Source of the DNA: Collinsella aerofaciens
GTDB lineage: Bacteria; Actinomycetota; Coriobacteriia; Coriobacteriales; Coriobacteriaceae
NCBI RefSeq assembly: GCF_902364945.1
Contig: NZ_CABJFS010000008.1
Coordinates: 1 to 64,000, forward strand
Direction: 5' to 3'
DNA length: 64,000 nt
Below, one piece after another: positions 18,415 to 27,015 of this stretch. The position numbers and the translations under genes are program-made. Under the pieces are notes generated by a model, which saw only the letters and a list, made by a program, of their open reading frames with translations, made no database searches and was not told where the DNA came from. The first letter of the stretch is position 1; the number at the start of each line of letters is the position of its first letter.

Positions 18415-19200
18415 TTATTTGTCCTCGAGATAGCGAGAGAGGAACTCGCGAGTGCGCTGATGTTTGGGGTTGCCAAAGAGCTCGGCCGGCGCGGCGTCCT
18501 CGAGCACCACGCCCTTGTCCATAAAGACCACGCGGTCGGACACCGTGCGGGCAAAGGCCATCTCGTGCGTGACGACAACCATGGTCATGCCGTCGGCCGC
18601 GAGCTTGCGCATGACCTCGAGCACCTCGCCCACGATCTCGGGGTCGAGTGCCGAAGTCGGCTCGTCGAACAGCATGATCTGCGGACTCATGCACAGGGCG
18701 CGAGCGATGGCCACGCGCTGCTTTTGGCCACCGGACAGGCGACCCACGGCGGCGTGCGCGAACTTTTCGAGTCCCACGCTCGCCAGATGCTCCATCGCGA
18801 CCTTCTCGGCCTCGGCCTTGCTCATCTTTTTGAGCGTGACGGGCGCGAGCGTGCAGTTGTCGAGCACATCCATGTTGTTGAACAGGTTAAAGCCCTGGAA
18901 CACCATGCCGATGTCCTCGCGGAGTTTATTGATATTGCAGCGCTCGGCCGTAAGGTCCTGGCCGTGGAACCAGATGTGGCCCGCGTCCGGGGTCTCGAGC
19001 AGGTTGAGGCAGCGCAGAAAGGTCGATTTGCCCGAACCCGAAGCACCGATGATGGTGACGACCTCGCCGGGATTGACGGACAAGTCGATACCCTTGAGCA
19101 CCTCGAGCGAGCCGAAGCTCTTGCGCAGGCCCTCGACGCGGATGAGTGACTCTTTAGTTTGTGCGGCGGCCGCGGTGCCGGTAGTGGCGGTATCTGCCAT
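18415..19200 (-). CDS. Polar amino-acid ABC transporter ATP-binding protein
   Basis: A 261-residue ATPase of the GlnQ/HisP class. Walker [10 protein letters not shown] is near residue 57, the Q-loop region is [10 protein letters not shown], the signature is [15 protein letters not shown], and Walker B is [14 protein letters not shown]. It powers the importer formed with the permease 22 nt upstream and the lipoprotein gene before it. The first 20 residues are an Ala/Thr-rich extension. The start MADTATTG at 19200 follows GAGGAG. Confidence 0.94.
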   Translation of the reverse strand: MADTATTGTAAAAQTKESLIRVEGLRKSFGSLEVLKGIDLSVNPGEVVTIIGASGSGKSTFLRCLNLLETPDAGHIWFHGQDLTAERCNINKLREDIGMVFQGFNLFNNMDVLDNCTLAPVTLKKMSKAEAEKVAMEHLASVGLEKFAHAAVGRLSGGQKQRVAIARALCMSPQIMLFDEPTSALDPEIVGEVLEVMRKLAADGMTMVVVTHEMAFARTVSDRVVFMDKGVVLEDAAPAELFGNPKHQRTREFLSRYLEDK

Positions 19201-19222
19201 GATGATTCTCCTCGTCTTAAGC

Positions 19223-20371
19223 CTAGTTAGAGCTGGGCAGCGTGGCAGGAGCCTCGGCGCCGAGCTTTTTGCCAAAGGCCTCGAGCAGGCGGCTCGCCAC
19301 GAGCGTCAGGATCAGGTAGACCACGAGCGCCACGCAGTAGACCTCCATCTGGCGGTAGTACACGCCGGCGACGGTGGTGGTGGCATACATGAGGTCGAAC
19401 ACGCCGATGACCGAGAGCACCGACGAATCCTTGATGTTAATGATGAGCTCGTTGGTGAGCACCGGAATCGCGTTTTTAATGCCCTGGGGGAACACGACCT
19501 TGCGCATAGCCTGCCACTGCGAAAGCCCCAGCGAGCGCGCTGCCTCGGCCTGGCCGGGATCGATGGACTCGATGCCGCCGCGCAGGACCTCCATCATGTA
19601 GGCGGTGGAGTTGAGCGAGATGGTGACGAGGCCGGCGGTGAAGGTACTCCAAATCTGGTTGGCCTGGGCAGTCTCGAAGCCCATGCCGCGCAAAACGGTG
19701 AAGCCCGCGTAATAGATGAGCAGGCCCTGGACCATCATGGGCGTGCCGCGCACGATGGTGGAGTAGACGGTCGCAAAGCCGCGGCCGATGCTCTTAAAGA
19801 AGCGCACCAGGTCGTTGTCTACGCGGTCGAAGGTCTGAATACGCAGGAACACAAAGAGCAGCGCCAGGAAGAATGCGATGACGGTGCCGAAGGTGGCAAG
19901 CGCGATGGTGATCTCGATGCCACGGATGAAGAAGTCGCCGCTCTTGTAGGTCATGTAGACCAAGCTCGACAAAAAGTCGCTGGGGTTGGAATCCGAGACA
20001 ATGCTCACCTGCACCAGATCGATAAACGACATGACGCAGCGGTCGACAAAGAAGATCGCCGCGATGACGACCACGACATAGCTGCCCAGGCGCGCGCCGC
20101 GACGGAAACGCTCGGATGCAAACGGTGACTTTTCGCGATAGTCGCTCCAGTGCATAACCTTGGTGACGAGCGCTGCCGCCGACACGACGATCCAGGCCCA
20201 AAGAATCGCCCAAAGGCAATCCTGGAAGATGCCGGTGGGCGCCAAAAAGCTCAGCGGCGTGGGGTTGCGCTGGCTAAATGCCAAGCCGAGCGCCGCGATA
20301 ACGCTCGTGCCCAGGTACACATAACGGTGGTCGGCCTTGATAAAGGAGGCCAGACGATTGATGCCTTTCAT
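19223..20371 (-). CDS. Polar amino-acid ABC transporter permease
   Basis: A 382-residue membrane protein. Its second half is the HisM/GlnP-type permease, with the EAA loop [21 protein letters not shown] that contacts the ATPase. The first 130 residues add two or three more membrane helices not found in minimal permeases. Substrate cannot be read from the sequence; glutamine, glutamate or another polar amino acid is likely. It starts 9 nt after the binding-protein gene. Confidence 0.92.
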   Translation of the reverse strand: MKGINRLASFIKADHRYVYLGTSVIAALGLAFSQRNPTPLSFLAPTGIFQDCLWAILWAWIVVSAAALVTKVMHWSDYREKSPFASERFRRGARLGSYVVVVIAAIFFVDRCVMSFIDLVQVSIVSDSNPSDFLSSLVYMTYKSGDFFIRGIEITIALATFGTVIAFFLALLFVFLRIQTFDRVDNDLVRFFKSIGRGFATVYSTIVRGTPMMVQGLLIYYAGFTVLRGMGFETAQANQIWSTFTAGLVTISLNSTAYMMEVLRGGIESIDPGQAEAARSLGLSQWQAMRKVVFPQGIKNAIPVLTNELIINIKDSSVLSVIGVFDLMYATTTVAGVYYRQMEVYCVALVVYLILTLVASRLLEAFGKKLGAEAPATLPSSN

Positions 20372-20380
20372 GCTGCCTCC

Positions 20381-21307
20381 CTATGCCGGCTGACGGTCGA
20401 GGCACGCGTCCCACATTTGGTCGCGCTCCTCTTGGCTAATGCCCTTGAGTGTCTTGTCGATGAGCTTAAGCAGTTTGTCCGAGCCCTTGCGGCAACCGAC
20501 ATTTGCCGTGACCTCCTGCTTAAAGCCCTCGCCCTCGGCAAAGTGGATGGGGACGATACCGGGATTTTGGGCCATATAGCCCTTTTCGTTCTCCGTGTTG
20601 TAGGTCACGGCGTCGCACGTGCCCTGCAGCAGATTCGAGAACACCGTGGGGACCGAATCGACCGGATTTTTGTGAACGACGCCCGGGATCTCGTCGATGA
20701 CGGTATCGAGCATGGTGTCCTTTTGGCCGAGCACCGTGGCACCGCTGAAGTCGCTGAGCTTGGTCGCGTTTTGGTAGGGCGAGCCCTCTTTTACGAACAG
20801 GCCAAAGTAGCCGATAAAGTACGGGTCGGAAAAACCGACGGACTCCTCGCGCTCGGGCGTGGCGCTCATGCCGGCGATGATGAGGTCAATCTGGCCGTTG
20901 TTGAGCGAGTCGATAAGGCCCGAGAAGCTCTGCTTGACGGCAACGGGCTCGCCGCCGAGAGCCTTGCAGACGATCTTGGCGATCTGCACGTCGTAGCCAT
21001 CGGCATAGGCGCCCTGCACGTTGTCGATGGGGATCGTGAACTCGCTGGCCTCGGAAACCTGCCAGTTGTACGGGGCGTAGGCCGCCTCCATGCCGATGCG
21101 GATCTTGTCCTTGCCGATAACGGAATCGGACAGGTCATCGCGACCGCCGCCCGTCGTGGGCTGAACTACTTCCAGCGTGGAGGGACGCTGGCAGCCGGCA
21201 AGTGCGCCGGCGACGACAGAAGCGCTCGCAGCGAGAGCACTACCCAAAAAGATGCGACGGCTGCATACCGGCTGTGGATGCGCGTCGCGTTGATGGGGAG
21301 AATGCAT
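20381..21307 (-). CDS. Amino-acid ABC transporter substrate-binding lipoprotein
   Basis: A 308-residue solute-binding protein. The signal segment reads CSRRIFLGSALAAS and ends in a lipobox VAGALAGC, so it is lipidated at that Cys; the paired arginines suggest Tat export. The mature part is a family-3 binding protein (IRIGMEAAYAPYNW, then IDLIIAGMSATPERE). It opens the four-gene unit that ends with the M20 peptidase. The ATG at 21307 is preferred over upstream in-frame codons because the n-region starts there. Confidence 0.92.
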   Translation of the reverse strand: MHSPHQRDAHPQPVCSRRIFLGSALAASASVVAGALAGCQRPSTLEVVQPTTGGGRDDLSDSVIGKDKIRIGMEAAYAPYNWQVSEASEFTIPIDNVQGAYADGYDVQIAKIVCKALGGEPVAVKQSFSGLIDSLNNGQIDLIIAGMSATPEREESVGFSDPYFIGYFGLFVKEGSPYQNATKLSDFSGATVLGQKDTMLDTVIDEIPGVVHKNPVDSVPTVFSNLLQGTCDAVTYNTENEKGYMAQNPGIVPIHFAEGEGFKQEVTANVGCRKGSDKLLKLIDKTLKGISQEERDQMWDACLDRQPA

Positions 21308-21445
21308 AATCTGCCTTCCCTGTTGAATCGTATGCTGACGACTTAACAGGATATACGCCAGCGACCAGCAGCGCAGCACAAGCTCGAAAAATTAATAGAC
21401 ACACGGTAGTCATTGGGAGCGTCGATGTTTTGGCAATGCCAGCGG

Positions 21446-21586
21446 GCGCCACCCAGAGCGAACAAGTTAGCATGAAAAAGGCAAGGCATAGACCTTCTGG
21501 TCATGCCTTGCCTTTTGAATGACAAATTGTCGCTCTGGGTGGCGCGCAGCGTCGACCGGTCCGTCGTTCGTTAGAACGGCGGAACC
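21446..21586. repeat. Two-hairpin intergenic element, copy C (divergent)
   Basis: The base stem is 16 bp and perfect (21446-21461 with 21530-21545) but with a different sequence from copies B and D. The apical stem is 14 bp with one bulged A, then GACC/GGTC and a TTCT loop (21476-21516). The linker GCAGCGTCGA is conserved. The second hairpin (21558-21569 with 21574-21586, loop GTTA) ends one base from the stop codon of the mutarotase-like gene. The differences from other copies are compensatory. Confidence 0.85.
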
Positions 21587-21587
21587 T

Positions 21588-22481
21588 CTAGAGCAGGGTA
21601 ACGCTAAAGCTGCGAACGTCCGTCTCACCCGGTGCCAAGGTAATGGTGTTGACCTTGTGCTCAAAGACGTCGTCCTCGGTGTCCATGGTGGTGTGACCGG
21701 TCCAAGGCTCGAGCGCCACAAACGGAGCATCGTTGGCGGCAGACCACACGCCAATGTACTTAAAGCCCTCAAAGTCGATCTTGACGCCGTGGCCCGACTT
21801 GCGGCCGCGCAGCGTGACCGTGGAACCCGGGGTATCGGTGAACATGATGGCATCGTTATCGAAACTGCGGTGCGTGATGGGCAGCACGTCCGAGTTATCG
21901 GGAGCCTTGTAACTACCCTCGAACGTCATAAGACCGTCGGGCGTGATGACGGGGACCTCGTTAGTCCAAGCCTCGGTAAACGCCAGCTCGTAATCCTCGA
22001 ACGCCTCGTCCTCGGCACCGGGAGCCGGTACGTTAAACGCGGGGTGGCCGCCCACCGAGAACGGCAGGTCCACGTCGCCGGTGTTGGTGACGGCAAAGGT
22101 CTGCGTGAGGGTGGCGTCGCCGGTCAAGGCATAGGTCATGCTGAGCTTAAAGTGGAACGGGAACGCCTTGAGCGACTCGGGCGTGTCGATGATCTCGTAC
22201 GTTACCGAGGAGCCGTCCTCCGAAACCTCGACCAGCTTGTGTTCGACGATGCGCGCGAGTCCGTGGCGCGGCATCTCGCAGGTGCCGGCCGCAGACGTCG
22301 CCGTGTTGTTGCGCAGCGAGCCCACAATGGGGAACAGGATGGGCGCATGCTTGCCCCAAAAGGCGGGGTCGCCCTGCCACAGATACTCGTTGCCGTTGAG
22401 GGCAAGGCTCGTGAGCTGGGCACCCATGGAATCGATGGCCGCGGTGAGGCCGCCGCGCTTGATGGTAGTGACGGTGGACAT
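21588..22481 (-). CDS. Aldose 1-epimerase family protein (LacX-like)
   Basis: A 297-residue galactose-mutarotase-like protein. The active-site His is in SVGGHPAFNVP and the general base Glu is probably in VALEPWTGHT. The N-terminal part (NEYLWQGDPAFWGKHAPILF) matches the LacX/YeaD-type subgroup that may act on phosphorylated or other sugars. The ATG at 22481 has GGAGGAAG upstream. It is separated from neighbours on both sides and is probably its own unit. Confidence 0.88.
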   Translation of the reverse strand: MSTVTTIKRGGLTAAIDSMGAQLTSLALNGNEYLWQGDPAFWGKHAPILFPIVGSLRNNTATSAAGTCEMPRHGLARIVEHKLVEVSEDGSSVTYEIIDTPESLKAFPFHFKLSMTYALTGDATLTQTFAVTNTGDVDLPFSVGGHPAFNVPAPGAEDEAFEDYELAFTEAWTNEVPVITPDGLMTFEGSYKAPDNSDVLPITHRSFDNDAIMFTDTPGSTVTLRGRKSGHGVKIDFEGFKYIGVWSAANDAPFVALEPWTGHTTMDTEDDVFEHKVNTITLAPGETDVRSFSVTLL

Positions 22482-22560
22482 GCTACTTCCTCCAAAAGTA
22501 AACAACAGTGTCGAGGGCTATTGTCCCACTCTTGGCGGCGGGGTTGAGCGACAGGTGCAG

Positions 22561-23430
22561 TTATTGAGCAATAGCGTAAAGGTCAAACCCGCCCTGCGGC
22601 GTGCTATCGACCGTATCGGGCGCCTGTGAATTAAAACTCACCGGAACCATGCGCTTTGAGGCACGGTAACGCGTGCCGTCGGTGGCGACGGGCGGCTCAT
22701 CGACCGTGAGCTCGTAGTCGCCGGGCTTGAGCTCGATGCCGTCACCTTCGGAATTGACGTATTGGTACTCGTCGATTGCTTGTCCCTTGAGCGTGCGGCC
22801 CACGATATGGATGAGCATCTGGCTGTCGCCGCGCGCGGTATCCCACGCCGCGCCGTCCTTAACCTCGACCGACACATGCACCGAGCGCGTGCGGCTGAGC
22901 GATTGTTCGACGGACATCTCGACCTTGGCGGCGTCTTGGCGCTGCTGCTCGACATGACCCCAGATGCTGCCGATCGCCGAGCAGGCAATGACACCGGCCA
23001 TAAAGGCAATGAGGATGGGGCCGAGCGGCGAGCGACGTCCTGCATCTTCCTCGCGAGACAGATTGGGGCGACGTGTGGGTGCGGGCGCCTGAGCGCCCTG
23101 CGAGGGCACGTCGAGAATGCTGAAGGATGCCGTGCTGTCGGGGTCGATAGTGTGACGCGGCTGCGGGGTCTTTGCCGGCGAGATGGACATATCAGCCGGC
23201 TCGCCGAGCGTGGCCGTGGCATCGGCCTTCGCCTCGTCGGCCTCGGCCTGGGCCCAAGCCTGTTCAAAGGTTAGGGGTTCGGCGGCATCGGAGGCGGCTT
23301 CAGGCTCGACACCGGCATCGCTGCCGGTCTCGTCCTCGTCGCTCGACACGTCACACGGCGCGGGCTCGTCCCACTCTTCGTCCGGAGCCTCGCCCTCGCT
23401 ATACCACCATTCAAAGTTATCGATATCCAT
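22561..23430 (-). CDS. Conserved single-pass membrane protein, function unknown
   Basis: A 289-residue protein. Residues 1-125 are acidic and rich in Glu, Asp, Ala and Pro. One transmembrane helix follows around 140-160 (LGPILIAFMAGVIACSAIGS). The outside domain of about 125 residues contains ILHIVGRTLKGQAIDEYQYV-like beta-rich sequence and LKPGDYELTVDEPPV, suggesting an Ig-like or beta-sandwich fold. The lone membrane helix with an acidic cytoplasmic arm is typical of Coriobacterial surface proteins. The ATG at 23430 was chosen because the acidic arm starts there. Confidence 0.6.
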   Translation of the reverse strand: MDIDNFEWWYSEGEAPDEEWDEPAPCDVSSDEDETGSDAGVEPEAASDAAEPLTFEQAWAQAEADEAKADATATLGEPADMSISPAKTPQPRHTIDPDSTASFSILDVPSQGAQAPAPTRRPNLSREEDAGRRSPLGPILIAFMAGVIACSAIGSIWGHVEQQRQDAAKVEMSVEQSLSRTRSVHVSVEVKDGAAWDTARGDSQMLIHIVGRTLKGQAIDEYQYVNSEGDGIELKPGDYELTVDEPPVATDGTRYRASKRMVPVSFNSQAPDTVDSTPQGGFDLYAIAQ

Positions 23431-23511
23431 ACGGGGCGCCCCCTTGGCCTCGCAAATAAACACTTGCTAGCCTTATACCCCCAGATGACACGGGAGCTCG
23501 CCGGCACAGAC

Positions 23512-23575
23512 AGGAAAAGCGTCACAACATTCGACGCTTTTCCTCGTTTTCGAGATTTTCATCAAATGTTGTGAC
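23512..23575. repeat. Two mutually exclusive hairpins
   Basis: A 12-bp perfect hairpin (AGGAAAAGCGTC at 23512-23523 with 23533-23544) overlaps a second possible 14-position stem (GTCACAACATTCGA at 23521-23534 with 23562-23575, one mismatch). Both cannot form at once. It lies in the 176-nt gap between the isomerase fusion gene and the membrane-protein gene and could act as a terminator or attenuator. Confidence 0.6.
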
Positions 23576-23581
23576 GGTTTG

Positions 23582-23610
23582 GATGTGGCAAAGGGACTGT
23601 CTTTTTTCAC
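23582..23610. repeat. Degenerate palindrome overlapping a stop codon
   Basis: An imperfect copy of the GTGACAAAGGGAC...GTCCCTTTGTCAC palindrome (GATGTGGCAAAGGGAC, then GTCTTTTTTCACAT). Its right arm contains the TGA stop of the isomerase fusion gene at 23609-23607. The minus-strand arm begins TGTGAAAAAAGAC. Confidence 0.55.
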
Positions 23611-24554
23611 ATAGCGAGGGCTGCGCGGATGGAGGGGACCTCCAGAGCCTCGCGGAGCCAGGGGGCCAGCTGCTCGGGGTGACCCTGCAGGTAGCCTTTA
23701 AGCTCGGACGGGGCCACGCGGCGCACTTCCGAGATCTCCTCTTGGTTGATATGCAGCTCGCCCGGCTCAACATGGGCAAGGTAGACCTCGCACCATTCGC
23801 ACTCGCAGCGGCCGTCGCCGTGGTCCTCGCGGTACACCACGTGTCCGAGGTGCTTGAGCTGATCGGGCTCGCGCGTGATGCCAAGCTCTTCGTTGATGCG
23901 ACGTGCCGTGGCGGCCGCGACGTCTTCCCCGGGGAGCGGATGGCCGGCACAGCTATCGGCCAGCACCCCGCCCCACAGGCGTTTGAGCGGACTGCGACGA
24001 CAGAGCAGCAGGCGCGCGTCTTCGCCCTGGCCCTCGACCAAAAGCGTCAGAAATGCCTGATGCAGGATTCCCTCGCCGGTATGGGCCTCGATGCGGTCGA
24101 CGGGGCCAAGCGCCTCGCCGGTCGCGACATCGACCGCCACGACCTCGGCGCCTGCGCCGCCCTTATCCCAGCCGGCGCGCAGAATGCGGGCTGCGGCCTC
24201 CTCGAGCGCGGCGATGAGTTCCTTGGTGGTATCGAGCATGCGCCGCAAGTCGTCCGCGGTCGCGTTCTCCACATGAAAACCCGTGCTTGCAACTACCGGC
24301 ACGCCAAAGCGCGTGGCCAGCGCCGCCGCAATATCGTGCGCCGGGATCTCGTCTCGATGGCACGGAACGGCCAGGATGCTCACCGTCGCCGTACGGCCGG
24401 GCTCGGGGCGAGGAATGGCCTGCGCCGTGGCGCCCAGGTGCGCAAACTCCGGCGAGCAGGCGTACACCGCCATGCCTCGCGGCGTCACCGTCAACTGGGC
24501 CTCGAGCGCAAACTTGCCCTCGCCCACTACAACCTTTGTCGTGTGCATACCCAT
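23607..24554 (-). CDS. LpdD-like domain fused to type I isopentenyl-diphosphate isomerase
   Basis: A 315-residue two-domain protein. Residues 1-125 resemble LpdD, the small protein tied to prenylated-FMN (UbiD-like) decarboxylases, with ILAVPCHRDEIPAHD and GFHVENATADDL. Residues 150-300 are a complete type I isomerase (Nudix fold): metal ligands His158 and His165 (AHTGEGILHQAF), His205, Glu251 and Glu253 (ECEWC), and catalytic Cys202 (DSCAGHP). The isomerase interconverts IPP and DMAPP; the prenyl donor of prenylated FMN derives from DMAPP. The pairing suggests the protein supplies or loads that cofactor. The ATG at 24554 has AGGAG upstream. The isomerase half is certain; the N-terminal name is moderately sure. 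Confidence 0.8.
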   Translation of the reverse strand: MGMHTTKVVVGEGKFALEAQLTVTPRGMAVYACSPEFAHLGATAQAIPRPEPGRTATVSILAVPCHRDEIPAHDIAAALATRFGVPVVASTGFHVENATADDLRRMLDTTKELIAALEEAAARILRAGWDKGGAGAEVVAVDVATGEALGPVDRIEAHTGEGILHQAFLTLLVEGQGEDARLLLCRRSPLKRLWGGVLADSCAGHPLPGEDVAAATARRINEELGITREPDQLKHLGHVVYREDHGDGRCECEWCEVYLAHVEPGELHINQEEISEVRRVAPSELKGYLQGHPEQLAPWLREALEVPSIRAALAM

Positions 24555-24671
24555 GGGATCTCCTGTCGCCCGCAATGTACCTGAGACCATCTTCGCCTGT
24601 ATTGCGACTATACAGGCAAGCGCAGCCTGCGACAAAGGAGGCAGGCACCTGACACATTCTGTTAGAGTTGC

Positions 24672-24684
24672 AGGGATTGAATCC
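24672..24684. promoter_or_regulatory. Short palindrome upstream of MFS gene
   Basis: GGGATTGAATCCC is a perfect 6-1-6 palindrome 32 nt before the MFS start, overlapping a TTGCAG/TATTCA pair that could be promoter hexamers. It may be an operator. It resembles a tRNA T-arm by chance only; no tRNA is present. Confidence 0.35.
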
Positions 24685-24715
24685 CGCTTATTCATGCGAC
24701 ATTGGAGTGACAACC

Positions 24716-25951
24716 TTGACCGCCGCAACCACGCCTAAAAGTAAGTCAACCGCCGCCGCGCTCTCCCCCGCGCGCACCAAGCTCTGCCTGGCGCTGCTCG
24801 TGCTGTTGGGATTCTCGCTCGGCTGCTCCGAGTTCGTGGTCATCGGTATCGAAAGCGACTTGGCAACGGAACTCGGCATATCGCTTGCCACCGCGGGTCA
24901 GCTCATCAGCGTGTTCGCGCTGGTCTACGCTATCGCCACGCCGGTGCTCGCGCTCAGCACGGGGCGGTTCCGCCGCTACCAGCTGCTCGTGTGCTACAGC
25001 ATTGTCTTTGTGCTCGGCAACCTGGTCATGGCGTTGGCGCCCAACTTCCAGGTACTGTTTATCTCGCGCATTGTCCTGGGCTCTGTCTCGGGCGCACTGC
25101 TCGCCGTGGGCGTGACGTACATCCCCGAGCTGCTGTCCCCGCAGCAAACTTCGCTTGCCATCTCGGTGGTATATGGTGCGTTTTCCGTGGCAATGGTCTT
25201 TGTCACTTCGATTGGCAAGTTCGTGGCCGACACGCTCGACTGGCACGTGGCCATGTACGGCACGCTGACCTTTGCCGTTCTGATCTGCGGAGCGCTCGTG
25301 GCGTTTATGCCGCGCGCTGGGCAAACCGACGAGCCTGCCACCTTTCGCGAGCAGGCGGGTCTGCTGCGCGAGCCGAGCATCATCACCGGCATGCTCATCT
25401 TTTTGTTTGGCGTAGGCTCGGTCTATGTGTTCTACGGCTACGTGACGCCTTATCTTGAGCAGGTGCTGGGTATGGGCACCGTTCAGGCGAGCACCACGCT
25501 TATGGCCTACGGCGTGTTCTGCCTGATCTCGAACATCCTGGGCGGATGGATCGATGCGCGCTTTGGCATGAAGGCGCTGCTTGTGACGTTTGTGTTGCAG
25601 GCTGCGGCGTTACTCGGGCTGTTTGCCGTGGGCGGCACCATGCCACTCGCGCTGGTCTTTGTCTTTAGCTTGGCGCTACTCATGTACCTGTTCTCGGTGT
25701 CGTGCATCACGCACTTTATGGACGTGGCACGCAGCCGCCACCCCAAGTCGATGGTACTCGCAAGTTCGGTTGAGCCCATGGCGTTTAACGTCGGCATTTC
25801 GTTTGGCACCGCGGTAGGCGGAGCCGTGGTGAGCAGCATTGGCATTGCACACGTGGGCGCCGTGGGCGCCGCGTTCTCGCTTGTGGCCTGGGCGCTCACG
25901 CTGGTGACGATTAAGCTGGCCCGCTGGGAGCGCAAGCGGGCGAGGGCGTAG
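24716..25951 (+). CDS. MFS transporter, DHA1-type efflux family
   Basis: A 411-residue permease with 12 predicted transmembrane helices. The first helix (LALLVLLGFSLGCSEFVVIG) and the following loop (SLATAGQLISVFALVYAIATP) match AraJ/YdhP-like sugar and drug exporters. Motif A appears as LSTGRFRRYQLL. The start is set at a TTG (24716) preceded by GGAG at 8 nt; the frame stays open further upstream. It is divergent from the isomerase fusion gene. The stop lies inside a short tandem repeat (GGCGTA, four copies at 25945-25968). Confidence 0.88.
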   Translation: MTAATTPKSKSTAAALSPARTKLCLALLVLLGFSLGCSEFVVIGIESDLATELGISLATAGQLISVFALVYAIATPVLALSTGRFRRYQLLVCYSIVFVLGNLVMALAPNFQVLFISRIVLGSVSGALLAVGVTYIPELLSPQQTSLAISVVYGAFSVAMVFVTSIGKFVADTLDWHVAMYGTLTFAVLICGALVAFMPRAGQTDEPATFREQAGLLREPSIITGMLIFLFGVGSVYVFYGYVTPYLEQVLGMGTVQASTTLMAYGVFCLISNILGGWIDARFGMKALLVTFVLQAAALLGLFAVGGTMPLALVFVFSLALLMYLFSVSCITHFMDVARSRHPKSMVLASSVEPMAFNVGISFGTAVGGAVVSSIGIAHVGAVGAAFSLVAWALTLVTIKLARWERKRARA

Positions 25952-25968
25952 GCGTAGGCGTAGGCGTA
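25945..25968. repeat. Hexanucleotide tandem repeat GGCGTA x4
   Basis: Four perfect copies of GGCGTA start inside the last codon of the MFS gene and run past its TAG stop. Copy-number change by slippage would only alter the spacer, since the stop comes in the first unit. Confidence 0.8.
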
Positions 25969-26011
25969 GATGCGATGCTCGAGCTCGATGATGATCGAAA
26001 GGAAACCGCAT

Positions 26012-26458
26012 ATGCAACGCGTACTGTTTATCTGCTACGGCAACATCTGCCGCTCGACGATGGCTGAGTCGGTGCTTACCGAGCTCGTGCGCCGCGCTGG
26101 GCGCGAGGCGGAGTTTGTAATCGATTCCGCAGCGACCTCAACCGAGGAGATTGGCAACCCGCCGCATCATGGCACTGTTGCCAAGCTGCGCGAGGTCGGG
26201 ATTCCCGTCGTTGCCCACCGCGCGCGCCAGGTACGTCGCGCGGAGTATGGCGACTGGGATCACATTGTCTATATGGATGCCGAGAACGCGCGTGGCTTGC
26301 GTCGCATTTTTGGCAGCGATCCCGATAGCAAGATCTCGCGCCTGCTCGATTGGACCGATCGTCCCGGCGACGTGGCCGATCCCTGGTACACCGGCAACTT
26401 CGATGCCACCTACCGCGATGTGCTCGCCGGCTGCACCGCTATGCTCGAGCAACTGTAA
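26012..26458 (+). CDS. Low-molecular-weight protein-tyrosine phosphatase
   Basis: A 148-residue phosphatase. The P-loop RVLFICYGNICRSTMAE (catalytic Cys8, Arg14 region) is at the N-terminus, and the acid-base Asp is in VADPWYTGNFD. Such enzymes dephosphorylate tyrosine kinases for polysaccharide export or arginine-phosphorylated proteins; neither partner is adjacent. The ATG at 26012 has a weak GGAAA upstream; conservation begins there. Confidence 0.95.
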   Translation: MQRVLFICYGNICRSTMAESVLTELVRRAGREAEFVIDSAATSTEEIGNPPHHGTVAKLREVGIPVVAHRARQVRRAEYGDWDHIVYMDAENARGLRRIFGSDPDSKISRLLDWTDRPGDVADPWYTGNFDATYRDVLAGCTAMLEQL

Positions 26459-26590
26459 TCGATGGAATGCAGAGTTTTTAGAGCCACAAATCGGATGAAA
26501 TGCAGAAATTTGATTTTACTCGCGCACAGAACAACGACGACAACGCCTAAGCATAGGCATAAGCGAAGTCGGAATTCCCATATACAAATC

Positions 26591-26654
26591 GAGCGTGGAC
26601 TTTCTCCCACTTTGAGCGTTCAAGTGCGCTCTAAACGGGAGAAAATCCACGCTC
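26591..26654. terminator. Long hairpin between convergent genes
   Basis: An 18-bp stem with one G-T wobble (26591-26608 with 26637-26654) encloses a smaller GAGCG/CGCTC hairpin. A direct repeat of the right arm (GTGGGAGAAAATCCTCGCTC, with one change) follows at about 26664-26683, next to the stop of the minus-strand gene at 26686. It probably terminates both convergent units. Confidence 0.6.
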
Positions 26655-26685
26655 ATTATCTCGGTGGGAGAAAATCCTCGCTCGC

Positions 26686-27015
26686 CTACTCGTCGACGAT
26701 TTCGGCGAGCCAGACGTTTAACGTATCGACCTCGGGGCAGCAGAACTTTGCCGTACCGGGCTCGTTGCCGGGCACGGTTCCGCCATAGCGCAGGATATCG
26801 ATATAGGGAAAGCCCACATGGCAGGCCATGGCGCACATCTTGCCGCGATCTCGGTCAAAGTCAAAGACGTCGCCCGGCTTGTGACCATGGTGGCAGCGGC
26901 ACGTCCCCAGCTGGTCCACGCAGCTCACGCGGATACGCGGCCGCTTGCCACGCGGCGCGCCGAGCGGCTTGTCCCCGCCCGCAGGCTTGGCACCGTTCTC
27001 GCCAGCGTTACTCAT
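26686..27015 (-). CDS. Small Cys-rich protein, TIGR04076 type
   Basis: A 109-residue protein with six Cys and several His residues: VSCVDQLGTCRCHHGHKPGD, then GKMCAMACHVGFPYIDILRYGG and AKFCCPEVDTLNVWLAE. The order Cys, GD-F, Cys, LR-GG, CP(D/E) is that of the uncharacterised TIGR04076 family, common in gut anaerobes and possibly metal-binding. Its ATG lies inside the end of the kinase gene (8-nt overlap, ATGAGTAA), so the two are translationally coupled. Confidence 0.78.
   Translation of the reverse strand: MSNAGENGAKPAGGDKPLGAPRGKRPRIRVSCVDQLGTCRCHHGHKPGDVFDFDRDRGKMCAMACHVGFPYIDILRYGGTVPGNEPGTAKFCCPEVDTLNVWLAEIVDE

Noticed and set aside
24672..24684. A T-arm-like GGGATTGAATCCC that could suggest a tRNA
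   Set aside because: No acceptor, D or anticodon stems can be formed around it.
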